From Hypericibacter sp963696655 (GTDB lineage: Bacteria; Pseudomonadota; Alphaproteobacteria; Dongiales; Dongiaceae), in NCBI GenBank assembly GCA_963696655.1, contig CAVOLB010000121.1:37004-101003 (forward strand): 64,000 nt of DNA. The letters run 5' to 3'. The notes below the pieces were generated by a model. That model saw only the letters and a list, made by a program, of their open reading frames with translations. It was not told where the DNA came from and made no database searches. Shown in pieces: positions 1 to 7,491 of this stretch (positions are counted from its first letter, which is position 1; each line of letters begins with the position of its first letter). The position numbers were made by a program, and so were the translations under genes.

Positions 1-41
1 TTGTTCGGGGAAGCGTCGAAATCCACCGTGTTGGCGGTCAT
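1..41 (-). CDS. Partial 5' end of a divergent gene, product unknown
   Basis: A minus-strand ATG at 41-39 opens a frame reading MTANTVDFDASPN that runs off the left edge. A GAGG motif lies about nine bases upstream of the ATG on that strand, which supports a real start. The gene is divergent from the PuuR-like regulator at 200. By analogy with puu-type clusters it could be a target of that regulator, for example an amine or amino-acid catabolic enzyme, but 13 residues do not allow a family call. Confidence 0.4.
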   Translation of the reverse strand, partial: MTANTVDFDASPN

Positions 42-149
42 GGGATCGGCCTCGCGAGGGGGTCGGGGAAAAGTGGGCCGGAGCCTATCACGATTAAGAA
101 AATAAACAATGGGCCGGTACCTCCCCCAAATGGTGGCGATAAAGGCGAT

Positions 150-184
150 TTGCTGTTAAATATATTGATCGAGGTAAACAGCAA
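150..184. promoter_or_regulatory. Inverted repeat upstream of the XRE/cupin regulator, possible operator
   Basis: TTGCTGTT at 150-157 is matched by AACAGCAA at 177-184, with a 19-base AT-rich spacer in an otherwise GC-rich region. It lies between two divergent genes and ends 15 bases before the regulator's start codon. XRE/cupin regulators of the PuuR type commonly bind such dyads in divergent promoters, so an autoregulatory operator is a reasonable inference. A hairpin in the 5' leader is the alternative. Confidence 0.4.
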
Positions 185-199
185 CGAAGGAGTCCCGCC

Positions 200-754
200 A
201 TGGAAGCGGGCTTCGATTTGGGCCAGCGGCTCAAGGGTTTGCGCGAGGCCCAGGGTTTCTCGCAGCGCGAGCTCGCCAAACGCGCCGGCGTGTCGAACGC
301 GATCATCTCCCTCATCGAGCAGAACCGGACCAGTCCTTCGGTCGGCCTGTTGAAGAAGGTGCTCGAAGGGCTGCCGATCTCGCTGGCGGATTTCTTCGCC
401 GGCACCTCGCGCCTGACACCGCAGATCTTCTTCCGTTCGGCCGAGCTGGTCGAACTGGCGGGCGGCGCCATCTCCTATCGCCAGGTCGGGCGCGACATGG
501 CAGGTCGCGCGATGCAGATGCTCCATGAGCGTTACGCGCCCGGGGCCGATACCGGCCCGCAAATGCTGCGCCACGAGGCCGAGGAAAGCGGTGTGATCGT
601 GACGGGCCATCTCGAGGTCACGGTCGGCGACCGGCGCACGATCCTCGGGCCCGGGGACGCCTATTACTTCGACAGCCGCACCCCGCATCGCTTTCGCAAT
701 GCGGGCGACGAGGAATGTATGGTGGTGTCGGCCAACTCGCCGCCGAGCTTCTGA
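200..754 (+). CDS. PuuR-like XRE-family transcriptional regulator with C-terminal cupin domain
   Basis: This 184-residue protein has an N-terminal XRE helix-turn-helix (about residues 10-65, including SQRELAKRAGVSNAIISLIEQ) and a C-terminal cupin barrel (about 105-180, with RHEAEESG and a TPHRF strand). Length, domain order and the SPPSF-like C-terminus match E. coli PuuR, which represses putrescine catabolism. The ATG at 200 has an excellent GAAGGAG seven bases upstream. The ligand is unknown; a polyamine or amino acid is likely by family. It probably controls the divergent gene at the left edge, itself and the downstream small gene. Confidence 0.85.
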   Translation: MEAGFDLGQRLKGLREAQGFSQRELAKRAGVSNAIISLIEQNRTSPSVGLLKKVLEGLPISLADFFAGTSRLTPQIFFRSAELVELAGGAISYRQVGRDMAGRAMQMLHERYAPGADTGPQMLRHEAEESGVIVTGHLEVTVGDRRTILGPGDAYYFDSRTPHRFRNAGDEECMVVSANSPPSF

Positions 755-763
755 GAGGATGAT

Positions 764-1204
764 GTGGCACAGACCGGCAAGATCGATCTCGAAACCTATT
801 TCCGCCCGCTGACGGCGTTCCTGCAGAAGGTGCCGTCGATCACGGGCAAGGTCGGCACCGAACGTCAGGACGACGGCAGCTGGGTCGTCAAGTTCGCAAT
901 CGATATCGATGACGAGCTGGCCTGGCATGCGGTTCAGGAACTGGGCCACGTGCTCAATTATCTCTCGCTCGAGGAGAGACTCCCGACCGCCTTCATGCCG
1001 GTCTCCCCACCGCCCTACATGAATGGCGGGCCGGAGGACTGTCTCTCCTGGGTGATCGAATGCCGCGACAAGGGCTTCTCGCCGAAGAAGATCACCGAAT
1101 GGCTGGAAAGCCGCCTTCCCACGCCGGTCAACGACCGGGATCAGTGGGAGCATGACGACGAGGATGGTGGCGAGGAGCGAGAAGAGGAGGAGAAGGAGGA
1201 TTAG
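764..1204 (+). CDS. Conserved-looking small acidic protein of unknown function
   Basis: The 146-residue product has no motif I recognise. Residues 1-115 look folded, with mixed hydrophobic and polar segments (YFRPLTAFLQKVPSITGK; ELAWHAVQELGHVLNYLSLEE). The last 25 residues are an almost uninterrupted Asp/Glu tail (DDEDGGEEREEEEKED), likely disordered. There is no signal peptide or membrane segment. It starts at GTG 764, five bases after GAGAGGA and nine after the regulator's stop, so it is probably co-transcribed with the regulator. Two upstream ATGs (759, 762) are out of frame. Confidence 0.65.
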   Translation: MAQTGKIDLETYFRPLTAFLQKVPSITGKVGTERQDDGSWVVKFAIDIDDELAWHAVQELGHVLNYLSLEERLPTAFMPVSPPPYMNGGPEDCLSWVIECRDKGFSPKKITEWLESRLPTPVNDRDQWEHDDEDGGEEREEEEKED

Positions 1205-1211
1205 CCCCCTG

Positions 1212-1291
1212 GTCATCCCCGCGAAAGCGGGGACCCCACTATCCAGTCGACGCGTTGGATCAGCATGGGCCCCCGCTTTCGCGGGGGTGAC
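1212..1291. repeat. REP-like inverted pair of palindromic units
   Basis: Two copies of a roughly 20-base unit stand head to head. The first, 1212-1232, holds CCCCGC-GAAA-GCGGGG; the second, 1270-1291, is its reverse complement with small changes (CCCCCGC-TTTC-GCGGGGG then TGAC). Each unit is a hairpin with a four-base loop, and the pair can form a larger cruciform across a 37-base centre. Units of this type are dispersed in many alphaproteobacterial intergenic regions. Here it lies between convergent genes (stops at 1204 and 1337), where it may also act as a two-way transcription stop. Confidence 0.8.
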
Positions 1292-1336
1292 AACAGAGTG
1301 CGGATGTTCGGCGCTCGAGCATCCTTCACCGCCCCC

Positions 1337-2122
1337 TCAATCGAACCGCTGATACCGCTCCACCGCCTGGCGGTCATAGCCGAGGCTCGCCTGCAGCAGT
1401 TGCTGGGTGTAGGGGTTTTCGGGCGTGCGCTCGCGCAGCGCGGTGACCGGCATCGATTCCACGATGCGGCCGACATTCATCACGATGAGACGGTCGCACA
1501 TATGCGAGATGATCGAGAGGTCGTGGGTCACCAGCACATAGGTGAAGCCGCGCTCCTTCCTCAGCCGCACCAGCAGATTGAGGATCTCGGCCTGGACCGA
1601 GACGTCGAGGGCCGAGGTCGGCTCGTCGAGGAAGAGCAGCTTGGGCTCCAGCATCAGCGCGCGGGCGATGCCGACGCGCTGGCGCTGGCCGCCCGAGAGC
1701 TGATGCGGGAAGCGATAGCGGAAGCTGCGGTCGAGCCCGACCGCCACCAGGGTGTCGGCGATGCGCCGGTCGCGCTGGCCGATCCCGTGGATCTCCAGCG
1801 GCTCGCGCAGGCAGCGATCGACCGTCTGGCGCGGATGGAGCGAGCCATAAGGATCCTGGAACACGATCTGGACGGTGCGGCAGAAGGCGCGATCGGGCGG
1901 GCGCGGGATCGGCTTGCCGTCGATGCGCACCTCGCCTTCCCAGACGGGGCTGAGGCCGCAGACGGCGCGCAAGACCGTGGTCTTGCCCGAGCCGGATTCG
2001 CCGACGATGCCGAAACATTCGCCCTTCTCGACGCTGAAGGAGACGCCGCGCACCGCCTGCACCTTGTTGGCGCCATGGCCGAAGGTGACCTGCAGGTTTC
2101 GCACCTCGAGATAGCTGGCCAT
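1337..2122 (-). CDS. ABC transporter ATP-binding protein, DppF/OppF-like
   Basis: A 261-residue ATPase of the peptide/nickel (PepT) importer family, energising uptake through the two adjacent permeases. Visible motifs are Walker A GESGSGKTT, Q-loop VFQDPYGSLHP, signature LSGGQRQRV, Walker B LLFLDEPTSALD and the H-loop in VTHDLS. It is shorter than typical DppF (about 330), lacking most of the C-terminal oligopeptide-transporter extension. Its ATG overlaps the preceding ATPase stop by one base (TGATG), implying translational coupling. It is the last gene of the operon. Confidence 0.93.
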   Translation of the reverse strand: MASYLEVRNLQVTFGHGANKVQAVRGVSFSVEKGECFGIVGESGSGKTTVLRAVCGLSPVWEGEVRIDGKPIPRPPDRAFCRTVQIVFQDPYGSLHPRQTVDRCLREPLEIHGIGQRDRRIADTLVAVGLDRSFRYRFPHQLSGGQRQRVGIARALMLEPKLLFLDEPTSALDVSVQAEILNLLVRLRKERGFTYVLVTHDLSIISHMCDRLIVMNVGRIVESMPVTALRERTPENPYTQQLLQASLGYDRQAVERYQRFD

Positions 2123-2988
2123 CAGGCGCCTCGCAGCCAGGCCGGATCGCGCTTCAGGGTCGGCAGCACCTCGCGCGGATGCTCGATGCTGGGGAGCGAC
2201 TGCAGCAACCCCCGCGTATAAGGGTGGGTGCAGTTCTGCAGCTCGGCCGCCCGGCAGCTCTCGACCACCCGCCCGCCATACATGATGAGGATGCGGTCGC
2301 AGAAGGAGCCCACCAGGTTGAGATCGTGGCTGATGAAGATCAGCCCCATGCCGCGCTGGGAGACGAGGTCGTCGATGATGGCGAGCACCTGCATGCGCAC
2401 CGTCACGTCGAGGGCCGAGGTCGGTTCGTCGGCGATCAAGAGCAGGGGATTGGTCACCAGCATCATGGCGGTCATGACCCGCTGGCCCATGCCGCCCGAG
2501 AGCTCATGCGGATAGGCGTTGTAGACGCGCTCGGGGTCGCGGATGCGCACGGCCTTCAGGATTTCGATCACGCGGCGGCGGCCGGCGCGGCCGCGCGCCT
2601 CGCCATGGATCGTCAGCGCCTCGAGGATCTGGTCGCCGGCGCGCATGATCGGGTTCAGCGAGAATTTCGGATCCTGCAGGATCATCGAGATCTGCTTGCC
2701 GCGCACGAGACGCATCTCGGCCTCGCTCAAGCCGCGCAGGTCGCGGCCCATGAACTCCAGCCGCTTGGCGGTGATCCGGGCCGAGCTGGGGAGCAGCTTG
2801 AGGAGCGCGCGGCCCAGCGTGGATTTGCCCGAGCCGGATTCGCCGACGATGCCGAGCTTCTCGCGCCCCAGCTCGAAGCTGACGCCCTTGAGGGCATCGA
2901 CCGTTCCGGTCGGGGTGACGTAGCGCACCGCGAGGTCTTCGACGCGCAGCAGGGGCTGGTCGGTATTGGTCATGAGTTCCGCGCTCAT
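2122..2988 (-). CDS. ABC transporter ATP-binding protein, DppD/OppD-like
   Basis: A 288-residue partner ATPase with Walker A GESGSGKST, Q-loop MILQDPKFSLNP, signature LSGGMGQRV (Gly at the place usually held by Arg), Walker B LLIADEPTSALD and H-loop FISHDLN. The C-terminus keeps the THPYTRGLL motif of oligopeptide ATPases. The start is ATG 2988, overlapping the permease stop by four bases (ATGA); a second in-frame ATG lies at 2973. The frame stays open upstream through the permease gene, but that stretch is the permease's shadow and not a fusion. Confidence 0.93.
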   Translation of the reverse strand: MSAELMTNTDQPLLRVEDLAVRYVTPTGTVDALKGVSFELGREKLGIVGESGSGKSTLGRALLKLLPSSARITAKRLEFMGRDLRGLSEAEMRLVRGKQISMILQDPKFSLNPIMRAGDQILEALTIHGEARGRAGRRRVIEILKAVRIRDPERVYNAYPHELSGGMGQRVMTAMMLVTNPLLLIADEPTSALDVTVRMQVLAIIDDLVSQRGMGLIFISHDLNLVGSFCDRILIMYGGRVVESCRAAELQNCTHPYTRGLLQSLPSIEHPREVLPTLKRDPAWLRGA

Positions 2989-3905
2989 GACGTCTTGGGG
3001 TCCAGCACGTCGCGCAGGCCGTCGCCCAGGAGATTGAAGCCGAGGCTGACGATGAAGATAGCGAGGCCCGGGGCGGCCGCGACCCACCATTGATCGAGGA
3101 TGTTCTGGCGGCCGACCGAGATCATGGCGCCCCATTCGGGCGTCGGCGGCTGGGCGCCCAGGCCCAGGAAGCCGAGGCCCGCGGCCGTCAGGATGATGCC
3201 GGCCATGTCGAGGGTGGCGCGGACGATGACCGAGGGCAGCGAGAGCGGCATCACATGGCGGGTGATGATGCGCCAGCTGCTGGCCCCTTGCGCCTTGACC
3301 GCCGCGATGAAATCGCTGCGGCGTACCGCCAGGGTCTCGGCGCGCGCGACCCGCGCATAGGCGGGCCAGGCGGTGAGCGCGATGGCGATGACGGCGTTGT
3401 CGAGGCCCGGGCCCAGCGCCGCCACGAAGGCCAGCGCGAGGACCAGTCGGGGAAACGAAAAGAAGATGTCGGTGATCCGCATCAGCACGCGGTCGGTGCG
3501 CCCGCCGATATAGCCGGCGGTGGAGCCGACCAGCAGGCCGATGGGGGCGGCGATGATCAGGGCGAGGCAGACGATGTAGAGCGTGACGCGCGCGCCATAG
3601 ACGAGGGCGGAGAAGGTGTCGCGGCCCATGCGGTCGGTGCCGAGCCAATGTTCGGGGCTCGCCGGCTGCAGGCGCAAGGAGAGATCCTGCACGGTCGGAT
3701 CGGCGGTGGCGATCCAGGGCGCGAAGGCGGCGCAGAAGACCAGGAGAAGGATGATTCCCAGCCCGACGAGGGCGAGGGGGTTGCGGGCGAAGACGCGCCA
3801 GCCGCGATAGAGCCGGCCGCAGCCGGCTTGCCATCCGGAGTCCGGCGTATCGGTCGTGAGCCAGGCGCGGAGCCCGGGGCGGACGGCGTCCGTGGCGTTG
3901 CTCAT
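2985..3905 (-). CDS. ABC transporter permease, DppC-like
   Basis: This 306-residue inner-membrane permease has a cytoplasmic N-terminus, a first membrane segment near residues 40-60 (LVGLGIILLLVFCAAFAPWI), the family's extracytoplasmic HWLGTDRMGRD motif, and a BPD_transp_1 core. Its EAA-type loop, FIAAVKAQGASSWRIITRH, contacts the ATPases. Start ATG 3905 overlaps the upstream permease stop by four bases (ATGA), and its own stop overlaps the next start the same way. It should pair with the DppB-like subunit to form the substrate channel. Confidence 0.93.
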   Translation of the reverse strand: MSNATDAVRPGLRAWLTTDTPDSGWQAGCGRLYRGWRVFARNPLALVGLGIILLLVFCAAFAPWIATADPTVQDLSLRLQPASPEHWLGTDRMGRDTFSALVYGARVTLYIVCLALIIAAPIGLLVGSTAGYIGGRTDRVLMRITDIFFSFPRLVLALAFVAALGPGLDNAVIAIALTAWPAYARVARAETLAVRRSDFIAAVKAQGASSWRIITRHVMPLSLPSVIVRATLDMAGIILTAAGLGFLGLGAQPPTPEWGAMISVGRQNILDQWWVAAAPGLAIFIVSLGFNLLGDGLRDVLDPKTS

Positions 3906-4996
3906 CGCGCGCGCGGATCCACGATCCGGTAGAGCACATCCGACAGCAGATTGACGCCGACGAAGACGGTGCCGACGACGATGGTGCCGCCGAGGACGGC
4001 GTTCATATCCGCGTTCAAGAGCGCGTTTGTGATGTAGCGGCCGATACCCGGCCAGGCGAAGACCGTCTCGGTCAGGACCGAGCCTTCGAGCAATCCGGCG
4101 AAGGAGAGCGCGATCACCGTGATCAGCGGCACCAGGATGTTGCCGAAGGCATGGCGCCAGATGAGACGGCTCTGCCGCATGCCCTTGATGCGCGCGGTCA
4201 GGAGATAGTCCTGGTTGAGCTGCTCCAGCATCAGGCTGCGGGTCATGCGGCTGATATAGGCGAGGGAGTAATAGCCCAGGAGCGAAGCCGGCAGGATGAT
4301 GTGGCTGAGGGCATTGTTGAAGACCTCCCAGTCGCCGGCAATGAGGGAGTCCACCAGGATCATGCCGGTCACGGTCGGCACCTGCCCGTCGAGATAGACC
4401 TCGAGCCGGCCGGGCCCGGCGACCCATTGCAGCTCGAGATAGAAGACGAGCAGACCCATGATGCCGAGCCAGAAGATCGGCACCGAATAGCCGACGAGCC
4501 CCAGCACCCGCATGACATGGTCGAGGAAACTGTTGCGATAGACCGCGGCCCAGACTCCCAGCGGCACGCCCGCGACCACGCCGATGAGGATACCGACGAT
4601 CGAGAGTTCCGCCGTCGCCGGGAAGACCCGCAGGAGATCCTCGGCGACGGGCCGGGCCGTCAGCACCGACATGCCGAAGTCGCCGCGCACCACGTCCCAG
4701 GCATAGATCAGGAACTGCCGCCAGATCGGCAGGTTCAATCCGAGCTCTTCGCGGACCCGGTTATAGGTCTCTTCGCTGGCCCGCTCGCCGACGATGGCGA
4801 GGAGGGGATCGGCCGGCATAAGCCGGCCGATCACGAAGGTGATGAAGAGCAGTCCGAAGAAGGTCGCCGCGACGGAAATCAGCGTCTCCCAACCGGCCAG
4901 AAGCAGACGCCTCGCTCTCTGATGAGAGGAGGCGCCGCTTGCGGCCGGCAGGGTCGCGTCGGTTTCCGTTGCCGAAGCTGCCGAGGGCTTCGACAT
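3902..4996 (-). CDS. ABC transporter permease, DppB-like
   Basis: A 364-residue permease of the peptide/nickel family. It opens with a polar N-terminal extension of about 30 residues, longer than in E. coli DppB, then membrane segment one (SVAATFFGLLFITFVIGRLM). The LGLNLPIWRQFLIY stretch and the EAA-like loop DYLLTARIKGMRQSRLIWRH are typical. The C-terminal TVFAWPGIGRYI is also characteristic. It begins 13 bases after the binding-protein gene and is coupled to the DppC-like gene by an ATGA overlap. Confidence 0.93.
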   Translation of the reverse strand: MSKPSAASATETDATLPAASGASSHQRARRLLLAGWETLISVAATFFGLLFITFVIGRLMPADPLLAIVGERASEETYNRVREELGLNLPIWRQFLIYAWDVVRGDFGMSVLTARPVAEDLLRVFPATAELSIVGILIGVVAGVPLGVWAAVYRNSFLDHVMRVLGLVGYSVPIFWLGIMGLLVFYLELQWVAGPGRLEVYLDGQVPTVTGMILVDSLIAGDWEVFNNALSHIILPASLLGYYSLAYISRMTRSLMLEQLNQDYLLTARIKGMRQSRLIWRHAFGNILVPLITVIALSFAGLLEGSVLTETVFAWPGIGRYITNALLNADMNAVLGGTIVVGTVFVGVNLLSDVLYRIVDPRAR

Positions 4997-5009
4997 GAAG
5001 CGCGGGCTC

Positions 5010-6596
5010 TTACTTGCTCACATTCAGATAGAGCGTCGTCTCCGCCGAGGGCCCCAGGAAGAAGTTCTTGACCTTGGGAAGGTAGGCGGCGACCTGGACC
5101 TCCTGATAGAGCATGGCGAAGGGCGAGACCGGCTGCCATGCCTTGATCAGATCCTGATAGCCCGTCTTGCGCTTGGCGTCGTCGCGCTCCATCAGCAGGG
5201 CCTGGGCCTTGGCCGTCATGTCGGGATCGATCCAGCTGTTGCGCCAGGAGAGCGGCTTGCTCGGCGGCTCGTCGGAATTGTCCGAATTCGCCACGAACAC
5301 CATGTTCGTGTTCGGATCGAAATAATCGACGCCCCAGGTGCCCAGATAGAGATCATGCTTGCGCGCCCGATAGTTGGTGAGCGCCGTCTTCGCATCCTCC
5401 GACAGGATCTTCAGCTTGATGCCCACCTGGGCCAGCGTTCCCTGCAGGCTCTGCGCGATGTCCATGCGCTCCTGAAAGGTCGACGCCAGATCGATCGAGA
5501 GCTCGAAGCCGTCGGCATAGCCGGCCTCGGCCAGCAGCGACTTCGCCTTGGCGACGTCGAGCTTGTAGGGATTGGAATCGACATAGCCCAGGAAGCTGCT
5601 CGGCAGGAAGGTCTGGTTGGTGACGTACCTCTCGCGCAGCGCGGTCTTTTCCAGCCCCTGGTAATCGACCAGATAGCGGATGGCCTCACGCACCTTGGGA
5701 TCGGCCAGATATTTGTTCTTCAGGTTCATCCCGATATAGAGGCTGGTGCTTTGCGGCGTCGAGGTGACCTCGAATCCGCCCTTCTTGCGCAGGCCGTCCA
5801 GCTGGTCGGCCGAGAGATTGCGGGCGATGTCGACGTCGCCGGATTCGAGCAACAGGCGCTGCGCGGATTCCTCGGCGATGTTGCGCCAGACGATCCGTTT
5901 CAGCTTCGGCTTGCCGCCGTAATAATCGGGGTTGGCCTCGAGGACGAGAGTCTCGTCCGGCTTCCAGCTCTTCAGGATGAAGGGCCCCGAGCCGGCCGAA
6001 TTCGTCTTCAGCCAGCCATTGCCCCAGTCGCCCTTCGTCTCGTGGCTCTTCAGCAGCTTGCTGTCGACGATCGCGAAGTTCGACGCCGAGAGCACGTTGA
6101 TCACGTAGGACGGCGCGTAGGGCTTGTCGACCTTGAACTGGAAGGTCAGGTCGTCCACGGCCTTCAGCGTGTCGTTCATATTGTCCTTCGAGATGCCCAG
6201 ATCCTGGATCAGGAAGGCGGGGGCCAGGTCGAGGGCGGCGAGACGCTGGAAGGAATACACGACATCGGCGGCCGTGAGGGCGTTGCCGCTGTGGAATTTC
6301 TGGCCGGCGCGCAGCTTGAAGGTATAGGTCAGCCCGTCATCCGAGGCCGACCAGCTTTCGGCGACACGCGGCAGGATGTGGCTGGTGTCGTGCGGATCGA
6401 TCGAGACCAGCGTCACATAGACATTGCCCACGAGTTCGTAGGTCGAGATCTCGTACATCTCTGCCGGATCGAGCGAGATCATGTCGTCGAACCGCCAGGC
6501 TTCGATCAGGGTGTCGTCAGGCGTGGCCGCATGCGCGACCGGCATGGTCAGGGCCAGCCCGGCCCCGATGGCCAATGCCGCTAGAAATTTCTTCAT
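5010..6596 (-). CDS. Periplasmic substrate-binding protein of a peptide-type ABC importer (SBP_bac_5)
   Basis: The 528-residue protein begins with a Sec signal peptide (MKKFLAALAIGAGLALTMPV, likely cleaved after AHA near residue 23) and continues as a family 5 solute-binding protein. Recognisable pieces are SLDPAEMYE, the AESWSASDDGLTYTFKLR strand pair and FHSGNALTAADVVYSFQR. Start ATG 6596 is chosen because GGAAGGA lies just upstream and the signal peptide begins there. No lipobox Cys is seen. The ligand may be a peptide, an opine or another small compound; sequence alone does not decide. It is first in the operon, as usual. Confidence 0.92.
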   Translation of the reverse strand: MKKFLAALAIGAGLALTMPVAHAATPDDTLIEAWRFDDMISLDPAEMYEISTYELVGNVYVTLVSIDPHDTSHILPRVAESWSASDDGLTYTFKLRAGQKFHSGNALTAADVVYSFQRLAALDLAPAFLIQDLGISKDNMNDTLKAVDDLTFQFKVDKPYAPSYVINVLSASNFAIVDSKLLKSHETKGDWGNGWLKTNSAGSGPFILKSWKPDETLVLEANPDYYGGKPKLKRIVWRNIAEESAQRLLLESGDVDIARNLSADQLDGLRKKGGFEVTSTPQSTSLYIGMNLKNKYLADPKVREAIRYLVDYQGLEKTALRERYVTNQTFLPSSFLGYVDSNPYKLDVAKAKSLLAEAGYADGFELSIDLASTFQERMDIAQSLQGTLAQVGIKLKILSEDAKTALTNYRARKHDLYLGTWGVDYFDPNTNMVFVANSDNSDEPPSKPLSWRNSWIDPDMTAKAQALLMERDDAKRKTGYQDLIKAWQPVSPFAMLYQEVQVAAYLPKVKNFFLGPSAETTLYLNVSK

Positions 6597-6971
6597 CGTG
6601 ATGTCCTTCCCGTCGATGCTCGATTTTTCATTGAATCGTCCCGGCAGCAGGCCTGCCCCAGGGCGATTTTCATTCAAGCCCTCTCGATGAGCGCATGTAA
6701 TCCCGAGGGGGCTCAAGGGAAATTGTGTGGGAGACGCGGGTTTTTTGGCGGGTCCCGGTGCGGCCGACGGCAGCCGGGGCTGCCGATCGCGCACGCGGCG
6801 ACCCGCCGCCATCTCAATGAACAGACGGCCGGATGGCAGTTCAAGAAAGGAAGATTGGGCGGGCCGTACAGTTTATCTTGCTTGCCCGAGCGCGTGTCGC
6901 GGCGCTCGGGCCGATCGCGAACCCGCTCGCTCGGAGGGGCAGCGAGGTCAATCGCAGGGGACCGGCGGCGA
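6597..6971. other. Intergenic gap of 375 bases between two minus-strand genes
   Basis: This gap should contain the promoter of the ABC importer operon and the end of the EF-hand transcript. I see a perfect hairpin at 6884-6911 (listed separately) but no convincing -35/-10 pair on the minus strand. A TTTTTCATTGAATC stretch near 6627-6640 is the most AT-rich part, close to the operon start. No small gene with a good ribosome-binding site was found. Confidence 0.5.
6884..6911 (-). terminator. Hairpin downstream of the EF-hand gene
   Basis: GCCCGAGCGC at 6884-6893 pairs perfectly with GCGCTCGGGC at 6902-6911 around an eight-base loop. It lies about 60 bases beyond the EF-hand stop in the direction of transcription. 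No U-tract follows (AAGCAAGATAAA on the minus strand), so it may be a Rho-assisted or mRNA-stabilising structure and not an intrinsic terminator. Confidence 0.45.
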
Positions 6972-7457
6972 TCAGCAGCTTTTCGGCATCGGCTTGTTGC
7001 GCACGGTCGCGGCGAATTCCGCCCAGGACATCTCGCCGTCGCAATTCGCGTCCATGTCGTCGAACTGCTGGCGGCGCGGCGCCTCGAACTCCGCGAGCGT
7101 CAGGTTGCCGTCCTGATTCTTGTCAAGGCTGGCGAACTTCGAGGTTTCCTTGGCGAGCTTGTCGGGTTTGCTCTGCGCCTCGACGGTGTATTCCACCAGC
7201 GTGATCTGGCCGTTCTTGTCCGTATCGAGCCTGGCGAAGTTGCCCTGCTGCTTGACCGAGAACTCCTCGAACGAGATGACGCGGTCGTTGTTGGTGTCGA
7301 AGGGCTTGAAGAACACGTCGATCTGCGCGTCGCTGGCGCCGGGCGCTATGATCTTGTCCTGCGCCAGGACGCTGAAACCGTTCAGAAGCAGCAGGCCGCC
7401 GGCGATCGCGAAGCTCAGGACGAAGAGAGCGGCGATGGTGAGGGTTCGGAGCTTCAA
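6972..7457 (-). CDS. Exported or membrane-anchored EF-hand calcium-binding protein
   Basis: A 161-residue protein with a hydrophobic N-terminal segment (about residues 6-30, signal peptide or anchor) followed by four consecutive 12-residue EF-hand loops, each starting with Asp and ending with Glu: 54-65, 78-89, 112-123 and 136-147. Loop 4 contains a Cys and the chain ends in Cys. The start is TTG 7457, because AAGGGGAGG sits seven bases upstream; an ATG further upstream would add 26 residues ahead of the signal. It probably binds Ca2+ outside the cytoplasm. The partner is unknown. Confidence 0.85.
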   Translation of the reverse strand: MKLRTLTIAALFVLSFAIAGGLLLLNGFSVLAQDKIIAPGASDAQIDVFFKPFDTNNDRVISFEEFSVKQQGNFARLDTDKNGQITLVEYTVEAQSKPDKLAKETSKFASLDKNQDGNLTLAEFEAPRRQQFDDMDANCDGEMSWAEFAATVRNKPMPKSC

Positions 7458-7491
7458 TGACGAGCCTCCCCTTGGAAGCGATCGGTGGCGA

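Noticed and set aside
38..1216. 392-residue minus-strand frame opposite the PuuR-like gene
   Set aside because: It covers two well-supported plus-strand genes and the REP-like repeat and shows no family features.
2122..3939. Apparent fusion of an Arg/Pro-rich domain to the DppD-like ATPase
   Set aside because: The N-terminal part is the DppC-like gene read in another frame. A good ATG at 2988 with an ATGA overlap starts the real protein.
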